Shown piece by piece: positions 35,725-44,137 of a DNA stretch of 64,000 nucleotides. Each line of letters starts with the position of its first letter. Within the stretch, counting starts at the first letter, position 1. Source of the DNA: Rhizobium sp. P40RR-XXII (GTDB lineage: Bacteria > Pseudomonadota > Alphaproteobacteria > Rhizobiales > Rhizobiaceae); assembly GCF_012641405.1 (NCBI RefSeq), contig NZ_JABAII010000017.1, positions 1 to 64,000 of the forward strand, given 5' to 3'. The translations under genes were made by a program, and so were the position numbers. The notes beneath the pieces are model-generated. The model had not been told where the DNA came from, made no database searches, and worked only from the letters and a program-made list of their open reading frames with translations.

Positions 35725-35770
35725 CGCGACCACCTCTGCAAAAGCAGATATCCCTAGACACGATCAAAAT

Positions 35771-36010
35771 CTAAATCTTCGTGTTGGCGATTTCAATACT
35801 ACAAACAGCCGGGATATCGGCAGTAACCGCGTCGGCGCATTCGCTGAGATGTTCGATATCTATTTCTGCCGCAGCATCCGTTGCAAGTCCACGGATAAGC
35901 CTCGGATGAGCTCGTAGCGTCGGTTAGCGGGTCCGGTCTTTTGGCCGATCCTGCGCAAGCTCATCGCGCCGAAAATCCGCAACGAGGTCTACCGCTTCTG
36001 CCGATCTCAT
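35771..36010 (-). pseudogene. Hypothetical gene with an in-frame TAA
   Basis: An ATG at 36010, after CGAGGA, begins MRSAEAVDLVADFRRDELAQ. After 28 codons there is a TAA (35924-35926), and the same frame continues as GLATDAAAEIDIEHLSECAD to a TAG at 35771. Both halves look coding. One base change would restore a 79-codon gene of unknown function, so this is a nonsense mutant or sequencing error. Confidence 0.45.
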
Positions 36011-36045
36011 CTTGTCGAATCCTCGCGATACGCCGGCGCGAATTC

Positions 36046-36351
36046 TCAGATGCCTGACCCATCGAGTTGCTCCGCATCGTCGCCTTCCCAGGGTGCGGGC
36101 ATCGCGGTGCGGCTGAGATTGGCCGAGGGCATCGGCATCCAGCACTTCAATTCCGGCTCGGCATATTCGATGATGCAGCCGGGCGAAGAATCGGAGGCGC
36201 GCCAACCTTCCGCACCGAACTGATCGCCATTCGACCAATATGCGAGGTCAACTTGTGCCGGCCCCTGTTCGGACGGCCGGATGGTGACGAGGATCCGACT
36301 GCCGTCTTTCGGCGCGGCCGCCATATGGCGCCATTGGTCTGGCTCGTCCAT
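36046..36351 (-). CDS. Hypothetical protein, 101 aa
   Basis: The protein begins MDEPDQWRHMAAAPKDGSRI and has AYWSNGDQFGAEGWRASDSS and CWMPMPSANL. The W..M..APKDG..I.V and WMP.P pattern resembles short DUF551-like domains found in rhizobia and phages. GGAGG stands before the ATG at 36351. Role unknown. Confidence 0.62.
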   Translation of the reverse strand: MDEPDQWRHMAAAPKDGSRILVTIRPSEQGPAQVDLAYWSNGDQFGAEGWRASDSSPGCIIEYAEPELKCWMPMPSANLSRTAMPAPWEGDDAEQLDGSGI

Positions 36352-36630
36352 CGTCTTCCCTCCTGCCTTGCTGTAGGTTGCAAGTGTCGCCCGGTCATCG
36401 GAAACGGTCAATTGAAACTTTGCAAGAAAATTCCTCTATCGATTGGCTGACGGTTCTCCTAAACCTCAGTGAGGTCATGCTAGCGACCAAACCCACTGGG
36501 CGGAAGTCACTAACTACCAACTTTGCCTTGGACTGGTTCCCTTCGGTGCCGACGATCTGCTTGAAACGTGTAGAGGCACGTAGGCCGCATTTGGCAAAAT
36601 GGGGGCGGTCGAATACCACTCGCGCATCTT

Positions 36631-36894
36631 CTAGCCATTGAAATCTCGATCCAACTGGAACATCCAATGGCGCATATGATCGAGCAAAAGCGCGACGTCA
36701 TATCGCCATTCCAGGGCGAGAAGTTTCAAATCCATTCGACCAGCCCGAAGGCGCACATCAAGCCGAAGCCTGAGGTCGGTGAGCTCGTTTGCGGTTGGCG
36801 AATGCTCAAGCGTGTTTTTCGGCGTAGCACTGCGAACGAGGCGCTTGGCAAAGAGGTCCAAATCCGAAGTTGGTTCATAGGTCGTCTTGGTCAT
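36631..36894 (-). CDS. Hypothetical protein, 87 aa
   Basis: The protein starts MTKTTYEPTSDLDLFAKRLV and has LTDLRLRLDVRLRAGRMDLK. Helical, charged, no known domain. GGGAGGA lies before the ATG. A 25-base near-perfect palindrome is centred 33 bases upstream of the start, so it is probably under specific transcriptional control. Confidence 0.55.
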   Translation of the reverse strand: MTKTTYEPTSDLDLFAKRLVRSATPKNTLEHSPTANELTDLRLRLDVRLRAGRMDLKLLALEWRYDVALLLDHMRHWMFQLDRDFNG

Positions 36895-36914
36895 GAGCAA
36901 TCCTCCCGACCGTA

Positions 36915-36939
36915 ATTTATATCGTAATACGACATAAAT
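36915..36939. promoter_or_regulatory. 25-bp palindromic operator candidate
   Basis: The site consists of ATTTAT, TCGTA and the mirrored TACGA, ATAAAT arms about a central A at 36927; 11 of 12 base pairs are symmetric. It lies just upstream of the 87-aa gene. The core CGTAATACG suits a dimeric repressor of TetR or similar type (inference). Confidence 0.65.
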
Positions 36940-37252
36940 CTAGCGGGCAGAGTGTTTTTCGAGGCAGAAGATTAGCTCGCCGTGTGGTCGATCGGCCCGC
37001 TACAGCGCTCGGCGGAAATCGCGCAAAAACGGCGTTTGTGTTCGAACATTGACGCAGAAACGGAGCCGTTCAGCGAAAATGTAAGCGGAGAATGGCTTCC
37101 AGTTGGGGCGAGACCTTGCCGAAAACCCGGGCTTGACGGTTTCGGGCTACTAGACAAGGCGTTGTCCAAATGGAATGATTTAGGCAGCTTGCCGTAGCCG
37201 GTTGCAACCACCGACACCCTAAATTTTCCAGCGAGAGCATTGTCGAAGATCG
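36940..37252. other. Intergenic region
   Basis: About 310 bases of apparently non-coding or decayed DNA between the palindrome and a LysR remnant. Nothing recognised. Confidence 0.35.
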
Positions 37253-37410
37253 CTGGAGCCGATCCTTGCGGATCTCGCCGCGACTTACCCTGAGATCGAG
37301 CTTGAACTGACCATAGAGGACCGCTTTATCGACATCGTTGCTGAGCGGTACGACGCCGGGATCCGCATCGCGAAATGATCAAGCAGGATGTGATTGCGGT
37401 ATAGCGCAAG
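37253..37410 (+). pseudogene. LysR-family regulator remnant
   Basis: One frame reads LEPILADLAATYPEIELELT then EDRFIDIVAERYDAGIRI, the effector-binding domain of a LysR regulator. It ends at a TGA near 37376, and one base over, the next segment reads MIKQDVIAV, the expected continuation, followed by a stop. The DNA-binding half is missing. This is a decayed fragment. Confidence 0.65.
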
Positions 37411-37757
37411 GTGAACGTCGACGCTGGCAGCGGGCGTCAAACCGACGCGAAAATTTCAATGAACAAAGGTCACCTCACTAGAATAGGAGGAGGGTCGACG
37501 GTTCGAGTTGGTTCAAGTGCGAGGTTATACGTGGGAACGGCCAGCATCCGTAATCGCGCACAGTCCTGGTCGGGAAGCGAGAAAATCAATGAAGGTACAA
37601 CCTTCGCCGGCGGATACTTCCTGCTCGGATCACCCGCATCAGGGTGGTGCTGAGTGCTGCGGAGGTCGAGGGGCGCTTGCGATGATGATAAGACGTACAG
37701 GCCAGCCACCTAGCTCCGCTGTTTGAGAGGGCGTTCGTCTCGGATCGACCCGTGCAG
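37411..37757. other. Intergenic region
   Basis: About 350 bases, no recognisable gene or regulatory site. Short open frames have no binding sites or coding-like translation. Confidence 0.35.
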
Positions 37758-38054
37758 CTATTCACCGAACAGCATGGTCCCATAATCGGTGGTGCCATGC
37801 AGAAAATGGACGATGACTACCTTCATGGATTCGACGCGGTAGAAGATCAGATAGTTGCCATGGACGCGCCGGCGGATACCATGGTGCTCGTAGCGGGGGA
37901 CGAGGGAGTAGCCGTTCGGATTGTCGACGAGATCCTCGCACTTGCTGCGCAGCTCTCGGATGAATGACAGCGCGCGCTGGGGATTGTCCCTTGAGATATA
38001 ATCGGCGATCTGCTCAAGGTCGTTTTCCGCCTCGTAGGAAAACTCGAGGATCAT
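37758..38054 (-). CDS. parE: ParE/RelE-family toxin
   Basis: The 98-residue protein has the family start EFSYEAENDLEQIADYISRD, the GIRRRVHGNYLIFYRVE core and HFLHGTTDY at the end. ParE toxins poison gyrase, RelE toxins cleave mRNA; this sequence is nearer ParE. It overlaps the antitoxin gene by four bases (ATGA), the normal order with antitoxin first. A toxin-antitoxin pair fits a plasmid or genomic island. Confidence 0.9.
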   Translation of the reverse strand: MILEFSYEAENDLEQIADYISRDNPQRALSFIRELRSKCEDLVDNPNGYSLVPRYEHHGIRRRVHGNYLIFYRVESMKVVIVHFLHGTTDYGTMLFGE

Positions 38055-38317
38055 GCCGACTTTTCGGCCTTGTCAGCCATCGCGCTGTATTTGGCCTCGA
38101 GCCGATCGAAGACACCACTCGCCGGCTTCGTTCGGCCAGCATCTCCATCGGCAATGCCGCGCATGATTGAAGCATCGAGTGCGGCAAGCCGGGTCTCGCG
38201 GTCCTGGACCAGTCGCACACCTTCCCGAAGGACTTCGCTTTTCGAACCATAGCGGCCTGTCTCGACAAGTTGCTGAATATAGCTTTCGAGCTGCTTTCCC
38301 AGATCGGCACTGATCAT
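38051..38317 (-). CDS. parD: ParD-family antitoxin
   Basis: The protein begins MISADLGKQLESYIQQLVET and has GRYGSKSEVLREGVRLVQ, the ribbon-helix-helix and dimer region of ParD. The acidic C-terminal part would wrap the toxin. RHH antitoxins repress their own promoter. The ATG at 38317 is preferred to an upstream one at 38329 by family alignment. Confidence 0.9.
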   Translation of the reverse strand: MISADLGKQLESYIQQLVETGRYGSKSEVLREGVRLVQDRETRLAALDASIMRGIADGDAGRTKPASGVFDRLEAKYSAMADKAEKSA

Positions 38318-38640
38318 GCGGTCCTCCATCTGACGTGATTCAGAACAAAAATAGGCCGTTTATCAACTATTATCAATCGCTCGCGACCTGGCATCGAAGG
38401 AACTTACTTTTCGAGGCTGTTGATGGGCCGCCCTAACGGAGGGCGGCCCAGCGGCCCGCAAGGTTTTGCTCATTTTTAACACATCGCGTGCGTGAAAATT
38501 GACGGCGTTGTATTGAGTACACGCCACTCTTTGACGCGCGGACGGAACGGCCATGAATTACCGCGTGCTTGCGCACAACTTCATGTGCGGCCTGTAATGT
38601 CTCCTGTGAGCGTTGTCTGAAATTGCAGTCGTCGATCTTG
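38318..38640. other. Region between parD and the EAL remnant
   Basis: About 320 bases that should hold the parDE promoter. ATTATCAA and TTATCAA repeat near 38360-38375, possible ParD sites. Nothing else recognised. Confidence 0.35.
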
Positions 38641-39021
38641 TCAGCCGCGAAACTGAGGCTAATCGAGGAGCTTCGCACTGAGGGATTGCTCGTGGCTTTG
38701 GATGATTTCGGAACGGGTTACGCATCTCAAACCCACCTCCTCGAGTTCCCCGTTGACATAATCAAGATCGATAAGAGTTTCGTCGACCGGATATCTGACG
38801 ATCGTGGTGAAACGATAGTCAAGGCTCTGCTTGATATGGCCGCCGGCCTCGGCGTGCGGATGGTAGCCGAGGGTGTAGAGACTACAAATCAAGCAAGCGA
38901 TCTTGCGCGTTTGGGATGTCCATTTGCACAAGGCTTTTTGTTCGGTCGCGCTGCCGATCGTGATAAAATCACGGAGCTGTTGCAGGCAGGGATGGTGCCC
39001 GTGCCACCAATGGTCTCGTAG
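38641..39021 (+). pseudogene. EAL-domain C-terminal remnant
   Basis: The frame carries the second half of an EAL domain: LIEELRTEGLLVALDDFGTG, DIIKIDKSFVDRISDD, MVAEGVET and CPFAQGFLFGRA. The EAL motif, the first catalytic residues and any start of the domain are absent. The gene is truncated at its 5' end and likely not functional as a phosphodiesterase. Confidence 0.75.
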
Positions 39022-39055
39022 AAATGGATGGATTCCGGTCTGTCTATTACCGATA

Positions 39056-40066
39056 TCACGTCGAACCTCTGATGATCAGTTTACCGGGGAGCGTGACTGT
39101 TTCGGCTTCGATGGTTCCAACGATCATTCCAATGATCGCCTCCACCATTTCGTGCCGGGGCTGCTCGTAGGTTGTGAGGCTATAGGCAGACGAGCCGCCT
39201 AGTTCGTAGTTGTCGAAACCGACGATCGCAATGTCTTCAGGCACTCTCAGCCCGTGCCTTCCGCGAATTTCATCGATGGCTCCCAATGCCAGGATATCGT
39301 TCTCGCACATGAGAACATCGATCCGGTCGGCAGGTGCCATTTGAGATAGATAGTTGCGGACAGATTCCGCTCCGGCCTCCGCACTATATTTCTCGGCTGA
39401 CAGCAATTCGATCTCGCTAACACCTTTCTCTGCCCAGAAATCCGTGAAGTGCTGGCGTCGTCTTAGAGCGGTTGAAAGCGCGGTCGCGCCACTCATGAAG
39501 CCAGGTCGCCGATATCCTCGTTCATGCAGGTGATTGACGATATCCCGGAGAGCCAGCTCGGCGTCACATACAACTGCCGGCACACCGTCAATCTGACTAT
39601 CCCGCGCCAGAACGAACATGGGCGGCATCCCGTTGCCGAGCTGGCGATCCGTCAGCGTCTCGTCGCGAAACGCGGTACCAAAAAGAATGACGGCGTCGAC
39701 CTGCCGCTGATCCGCGTGTAGTAATGCATGCACGTGATCGAAGTGGTTGTTGATGTTGATGAGCATGGCGACCAGGCCGGCTGCCTGCAAGCGATCGGTC
39801 AATGTTTCAAGGAATGGAAGCTTCTGGGGGTTGCGGAAGTCGTCGACAAAGACGGCGACCTGTCGCGTGGAGTTTGTCGCAAGGCTTCGTGCCAGCAGAT
39901 TGGGCGAATAATTCAACGCCGCCGCCGCTTCCATGACGCGGCGCTTGCTCTCCTCTGTGATTGAAGATCCGGGAGTAAAGGCTCGAATGACTGTCCACTT
40001 CGAGAGCCCGGCGGCGGCCGCAACTTCCTTCGCCGTGGTTCGCCTGATCGTCTCTCGCTTTCGCAT
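39056..40066 (-). CDS. LacI-family transcriptional regulator
   Basis: The 336-residue protein has the LacI helix-turn-helix start (TTAKEVAAAAGLSKWTVIRA) and a periplasmic-binding-protein-like sensor domain (about 65-336, with VMEAAAALNYSPNLLARSLA, then MCENDILALGA). The ATG at 40066 follows GGAGG; the frame extends much further, but those codons cross the operator region. It is divergent from the sugar ABC operon and very probably represses it through the two sites at 40163-40197. Confidence 0.92.
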   Translation of the reverse strand: MRKRETIRRTTAKEVAAAAGLSKWTVIRAFTPGSSITEESKRRVMEAAAALNYSPNLLARSLATNSTRQVAVFVDDFRNPQKLPFLETLTDRLQAAGLVAMLININNHFDHVHALLHADQRQVDAVILFGTAFRDETLTDRQLGNGMPPMFVLARDSQIDGVPAVVCDAELALRDIVNHLHERGYRRPGFMSGATALSTALRRRQHFTDFWAEKGVSEIELLSAEKYSAEAGAESVRNYLSQMAPADRIDVLMCENDILALGAIDEIRGRHGLRVPEDIAIVGFDNYELGGSSAYSLTTYEQPRHEMVEAIIGMIVGTIEAETVTLPGKLIIRGST

Positions 40067-40162
40067 GCTGCCTCCGGAGAAAATAGAACAAACATTCCAT
40101 TTCGCGATTTCGGTGAAATGAATGCTTGCTTTTACCCCATTCACGCCTATGATGCACCTGCT

Positions 40163-40197
40163 TGCACCCGGTAGCAAGATATTTGCACCCGGTAGCA
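40163..40197. promoter_or_regulatory. Pair of LacI-type operators
   Basis: TGCACCCGGTAGCA occurs twice, at 40163-40176 and 40184-40197, 21 bases apart, i.e. two helical turns. Each is an imperfect palindrome around CCGG, the usual LacI-family centre. They lie between the divergent lacI-type gene and the ABC operon. A weaker TGC...GCA copy overlaps at 40153-40166. Confidence 0.72.
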
Positions 40198-40247
40198 TCT
40201 GCATTTTGCCGACCTGAGGAGCGGGCGGCACAAGGAGGAGGACCAAC

Positions 40248-41201
40248 ATGAAATCTATTCTCAGCAAACTCGCCTGTGGCATTCTGGCTGCCGGGATCGC
40301 CGTTTCTTGTTCAACGGCCGTACGTGCACAGGACCAACTGACGATCATCGCCGTCACCCACGGCCAGGCATCCGATCCATTCTGGTCGATCGTCAAGAAC
40401 GGCATGATGCAGGCCGGCAAGGACAGCAATGTCCGGGTTGACTATCGTGCGCCTGAAACCTTCGACATGGTCGCTATGGGCCAGCTCATCGAAGCCGCCG
40501 CCAACCAGAACCCCGCCGGGATCGTGATCTCAGACCCTGATCCGGATGCCCTCGGTCCGGCGATCCAGAAAGCCGTGGCAGCCGGCATTCCGGTAATCTC
40601 CATGAATTCCGGCATCTCCGCGGCCGAAAAGCTCGGCATCAAGCTGCATGTCGGCCAGGACGAACTTCCAGCCGGCATCAAGGTCGGTGCAAAACTGAAG
40701 TCTCTCGGCCTGAAACATGTTCTGTGCGTCAATCAGGAAGTGGGCAATGCGGCCCTCGATCAACGTTGTGCAGGAACGGAAAAAGGCTTCGAAGGCGGCA
40801 AGGTGACCGTGCTGCCGACATCGGCCGATCCGGCCGAGATCGAAGCTAAGATTCAAGCCGCGCTCACCTCCGATCCATCGATCGACGTCGTCCTTGGTCT
40901 CTCTGCGCCGCTCGTCGGCGAGCGTGCCGTCGCGGTTGTCGAGAAGATGGGCGCTGGCGACAAGGTGAAGGTCGCGTCCTACGACCTGTCGGCGGGCTTC
41001 CTCAAGGCGGTGGCTGACGGTAAGGCGTTGTTCGCCGTTGACCAGCAGCCCTACCTTCAGGGCTATCTACCCGTGACCTTCCTCGCATTGAATGCGCGTT
41101 ACGGCACGATTCCGGCAGGCAACGTCGCCTCCGGTCCGAGTTTCGTCGAAAAGGACACGGCCGCCAAGGTCATCGAGAAATCGTCCCAGGGCATTCGCTA
41201 A
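40248..41201 (+). CDS. Sugar ABC transporter substrate-binding protein
   Basis: The 317-residue protein has a Sec signal (MKSILSKLACGILAAGIAVS then AVRAQ) and a ribose-binding-protein-like fold (ITHGQASDPFW-like start, VISDPDPDALGPAI, SMNSG, VLGLSAP). Family members bind ribose, inositol, rhizopine or similar. Neighbouring inositol-dehydrogenase-like and iolE-like genes favour a cyclitol or related sugar (inference). AGGAGG precedes the ATG. Confidence 0.9.
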   Translation: MKSILSKLACGILAAGIAVSCSTAVRAQDQLTIIAVTHGQASDPFWSIVKNGMMQAGKDSNVRVDYRAPETFDMVAMGQLIEAAANQNPAGIVISDPDPDALGPAIQKAVAAGIPVISMNSGISAAEKLGIKLHVGQDELPAGIKVGAKLKSLGLKHVLCVNQEVGNAALDQRCAGTEKGFEGGKVTVLPTSADPAEIEAKIQAALTSDPSIDVVLGLSAPLVGERAVAVVEKMGAGDKVKVASYDLSAGFLKAVADGKALFAVDQQPYLQGYLPVTFLALNARYGTIPAGNVASGPSFVEKDTAAKVIEKSSQGIR

Positions 41202-41327
41202 GCCGGAGCCGTCGCAGTTCCCGCTACGGCGGGAGCTGCCTCAACTGCCACGCCTGCCTTTCTGCGCGATCTCGTCCGCTGAACTCCGTGGCGCGCAAGG
41301 ACAACGAACAATCTGAGGAACGATCCC

Positions 41328-42449
41328 ATGACGCTGGCCAACGAACAGAACGGGACTTCGGCCCGATCCGACGAGCGGCTGAAAAAGGTTTCGACGATGA
41401 CCGCGCTGCTGCGGCGTCCGGAACTTGGCGCTGTCGCTGGACTGGTGCTCGTCACTATCTTCTTTTTCTTTACCGCCAATCCCGCCATGTTCACGCTGGC
41501 CGGCGTGATCAACTTCATGGCTCCGGCCGCCCAGCTCGGAATCCTCGCGATCGGTGCTGCTCTCTTGATGATCGGAGGCGAATTCGACCTGTCTATCGGA
41601 TCGATGGTTGCTTTTGCCGGCCTTGTATTCGGCACGGCGCTTGTGGTCCTGCATCTGCCGCTCAGCATCGCAATCCTGATTGCGCTGGGGTTTGCGGTGG
41701 CAATCGGCGTCACGAATGCGCAGCTCACGATGCACACGGGCCTCCCTTCGTTCATCGTCACGCTCGCCTTCCTGTTCATCCTGCGCGGTCTGACGCTGGT
41801 CGGGCTCAAATGGGCGAGCGGCGGCGCAACGCAGCTTCGAGGCATGAAGGAAGCAGCCGCCAACAGCCCGCTTGCGCCGATCTTTTCCGGCGATGCATTC
41901 ACGGGACTGTTCTCCTGGCTCGGAAGCAGGGGCATCATCGAGACTTTTCCCAGCGGAGCGCCGAAGGTTCCCGGCATCCCGGTGGAAATCCTGTGGTTCA
42001 TTCTGATCGCACTGGCTGCCACATGGGTACTTTTGCGGACGCGCTTCGGTAACTGGATCTTTGCCTCCGGCGGCGATCCGCGAGCCGCCCGCAAGTCCGG
42101 TGTTCCGGTCGCCCGCGTCAAGACGACACTCTTCATCGTCACTGCCATGTGCGCCACTCTCGTCGCAATCCTGACCGTGCTCGATGCAGGTTCCACGGAT
42201 GCGCGTCGCGGCTTCCAGAAGGAGTTCGAGGCAATCATCGCGGCAGTCATCGGCGGCTGCCTCCTGACGGGCGGCTATGGTTCGGCGATCGGCGCGTTCT
42301 TCGGATCTATCGTCTTCGGCATGGTGCTGATCGGGCTGACCTACACATCGATCGATCAGGATTGGTACCTCGTCTTCCTCGGCGGCATGCTGCTGACGGC
42401 CGTCATCTTCAACAATGTCATCCGCAAACGCGTCACGGGAGAACGCTGA
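41328..42449 (+). CDS. Sugar ABC transporter permease
   Basis: The 373-residue protein has about ten helices and the RbsC-like segments LGILAIGAALLMIGGEFDLS, TLAFLFILRG and an AAVIGGCLLTGGYGS motif. It belongs to the ribose/inositol (BPD-transporter type 2) permease family. It has an unusually long loop at about residues 160-215. Its TGA overlaps the ATG of the ATPase gene by one base. Confidence 0.92.
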   Translation: MTLANEQNGTSARSDERLKKVSTMTALLRRPELGAVAGLVLVTIFFFFTANPAMFTLAGVINFMAPAAQLGILAIGAALLMIGGEFDLSIGSMVAFAGLVFGTALVVLHLPLSIAILIALGFAVAIGVTNAQLTMHTGLPSFIVTLAFLFILRGLTLVGLKWASGGATQLRGMKEAAANSPLAPIFSGDAFTGLFSWLGSRGIIETFPSGAPKVPGIPVEILWFILIALAATWVLLRTRFGNWIFASGGDPRAARKSGVPVARVKTTLFIVTAMCATLVAILTVLDAGSTDARRGFQKEFEAIIAAVIGGCLLTGGYGSAIGAFFGSIVFGMVLIGLTYTSIDQDWYLVFLGGMLLTAVIFNNVIRKRVTGER

Positions 42450-43237
42450 TGAGCACGTCTCAGACGCCCATCATCGAAGTCAAGAACCTCGTCAAGCACT
42501 TCGGCTCCATCATCGCACTCAACGGCGTCTCGTTGAGCGTCAATGCCGGAGAAGTCCTCTGCCTTCTCGGCGATAACGGTGCCGGAAAATCCACCCTCAT
42601 CAATACCCTGTCCGGCGTCTTCAAGCCGACATCGGGAGAGTTCCTGGTCGAGGGACGACCTCGGACGTTCAATGGCCCGCGTGACGCGCTCGACGCTGGG
42701 ATTGCCACCGTCTACCAGGATCTCGCGATGATCCCGCTGATGTCGGTGACCCGGAATTTCTTCATGGGGCGCGAACCCCTGAAAGGTTTCAGTCCCTTCA
42801 AGCACATGGACATGGATTTCGCCAACAACGTCACGCGCGACGAGATGCGCAAGATCGGCATCGATGTCCGCGAGCCAGACCAGGCCGTCGGCACGTTATC
42901 CGGCGGCGAGCGCCAGTGTGTCGCCATCGCGCGCGCCGCCTACTTCGGTGCGAAAGTTCTCATTCTCGATGAGCCGACTTCAGCGCTCGGCGTTGCCCAA
43001 ACCTCGATGGTCCTGAAATACATCGACCAAGTCCGCGGCAAGGGGCTGGGTGTCATCTTCATTACGCACAACGTCCGCCATGCCTATGCGGTGGGCAACC
43101 GGTTCACGGCGCTGAACCGCGGACAGACACTGGGAACCTTCGCCAAGAGCGAGATCGATCTGGACGGTCTCCAAAACCTGATGGCAGGCGGCAAGGAACT
43201 GCAGTCCCTCTCAGAGGAGCTTGGCGGAACCGTCTGA
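42449..43237 (+). CDS. Sugar ABC transporter ATP-binding protein
   Basis: The 262-residue single-domain ATPase has Walker A GDNGAGKST, signature LSGGERQCVAIARA and Walker B VLILDEPTSALG. Unlike RbsA, it has one ATPase domain, as in the FrcA type of rhizobia. It is translated from the ATG overlapping the permease stop. A longer frame starting at 42149 runs through the permease in another frame and is rejected. Confidence 0.93.
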   Translation: MSTSQTPIIEVKNLVKHFGSIIALNGVSLSVNAGEVLCLLGDNGAGKSTLINTLSGVFKPTSGEFLVEGRPRTFNGPRDALDAGIATVYQDLAMIPLMSVTRNFFMGREPLKGFSPFKHMDMDFANNVTRDEMRKIGIDVREPDQAVGTLSGGERQCVAIARAAYFGAKVLILDEPTSALGVAQTSMVLKYIDQVRGKGLGVIFITHNVRHAYAVGNRFTALNRGQTLGTFAKSEIDLDGLQNLMAGGKELQSLSEELGGTV

Positions 43238-43319
43238 TCCAACGCTTCGGAACAACCATTCGGTTCGGCGTTTCCTCGCCGCTACACGAACCTTCATATC
43301 CATCGACAAGGTAAGATCT

Positions 43320-44111
43320 ATGACTGCTCCCACGTCTTTCTTCCCATTGGCGGCCTGCGCCGAGATGCTCTGGCGTGACAAGCCGATCGAATGGCGCGCC
43401 TCTCGGCTCAAGGAAATGGGCTTCGGTGTCGGCCTGTGGAATTGGCCGGAACACGACATTGGCAGGCTGGAGGCGACGGGCGCGACCTTCACGATCATGA
43501 ATGGCTATCTCGCAGGCCGTCTGACCGACGACGAAGGCGCCGACGAGCTTCTAAGAACAGCGCGCGAGACGGCGCAAATCGGCAGGCGCCTCGGCGTCCA
43601 GCGACTGAACCTTCATGGCACCGGTCTCGGCGATCGCGGCCTTCCGGTGCAACCGATCGAAGTCGTCACGGGGGCGATGTGGCTGAAAGCGCGCGACACC
43701 TTGCGTCGGATCGTCGATCTGGCCGAAGCAGAAGACGTCGTCTTCACGCTTGAGAACCTGAACCTGCCCGTCGATCATCCAGGCGTGTCCTTCGGTCGGG
43801 CCGAGGATACGCTGGCGCTTGTGTCGAGCATCGACCATCCGCGGCTGCGGCTCAACCTCGACCTCTATCATGCGCAGATCGGCGAAGGAAACCTGATCGA
43901 GCTTTGCCGCAAATGCCTGCCCTGGATCGGAGAGATCCAGGTCGCCGATGTGCCGGGCCGCTGCGAGCCGGGCACGGGCGAGGTCAACTGGAACGGTATC
44001 GCGAAAGCACTGAAGGCGATGGGCTATAGCGGTCCAATCGGCATGGAAGCCTGGGCTGCCGGCGACGCCGACGAAGCGCTCGCGGCATTCCGCACCGCAT
44101 TCACAATCTGA
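43320..44111 (+). CDS. TIM-barrel isomerase, hydroxypyruvate isomerase-like
   Basis: The 263-residue protein has the xylose-isomerase-like TIM barrel fold (AEMLWRDKPIEWRASRLKEM, FTLENLNLPVDHPG with metal-site Glu, NLDLYHAQIGEGNL, and GMEAW near the end). Its closest named family is hydroxypyruvate isomerase/Hyi and related sugar isomerase/epimerases. It is third in line after the ABC genes, so it acts on the imported sugar or its oxidised form. Confidence 0.82.
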   Translation: MTAPTSFFPLAACAEMLWRDKPIEWRASRLKEMGFGVGLWNWPEHDIGRLEATGATFTIMNGYLAGRLTDDEGADELLRTARETAQIGRRLGVQRLNLHGTGLGDRGLPVQPIEVVTGAMWLKARDTLRRIVDLAEAEDVVFTLENLNLPVDHPGVSFGRAEDTLALVSSIDHPRLRLNLDLYHAQIGEGNLIELCRKCLPWIGEIQVADVPGRCEPGTGEVNWNGIAKALKAMGYSGPIGMEAWAAGDADEALAAFRTAFTI

Positions 44112-44137
44112 CATCGTAAAACCACAGGACAAACCCC

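Noticed and set aside
41198..42250. 350-codon minus-strand frame opposite the sugar permease
   Set aside because: Low-complexity Ser/Arg/Pro/Ala translation, fully antisense to a real gene.
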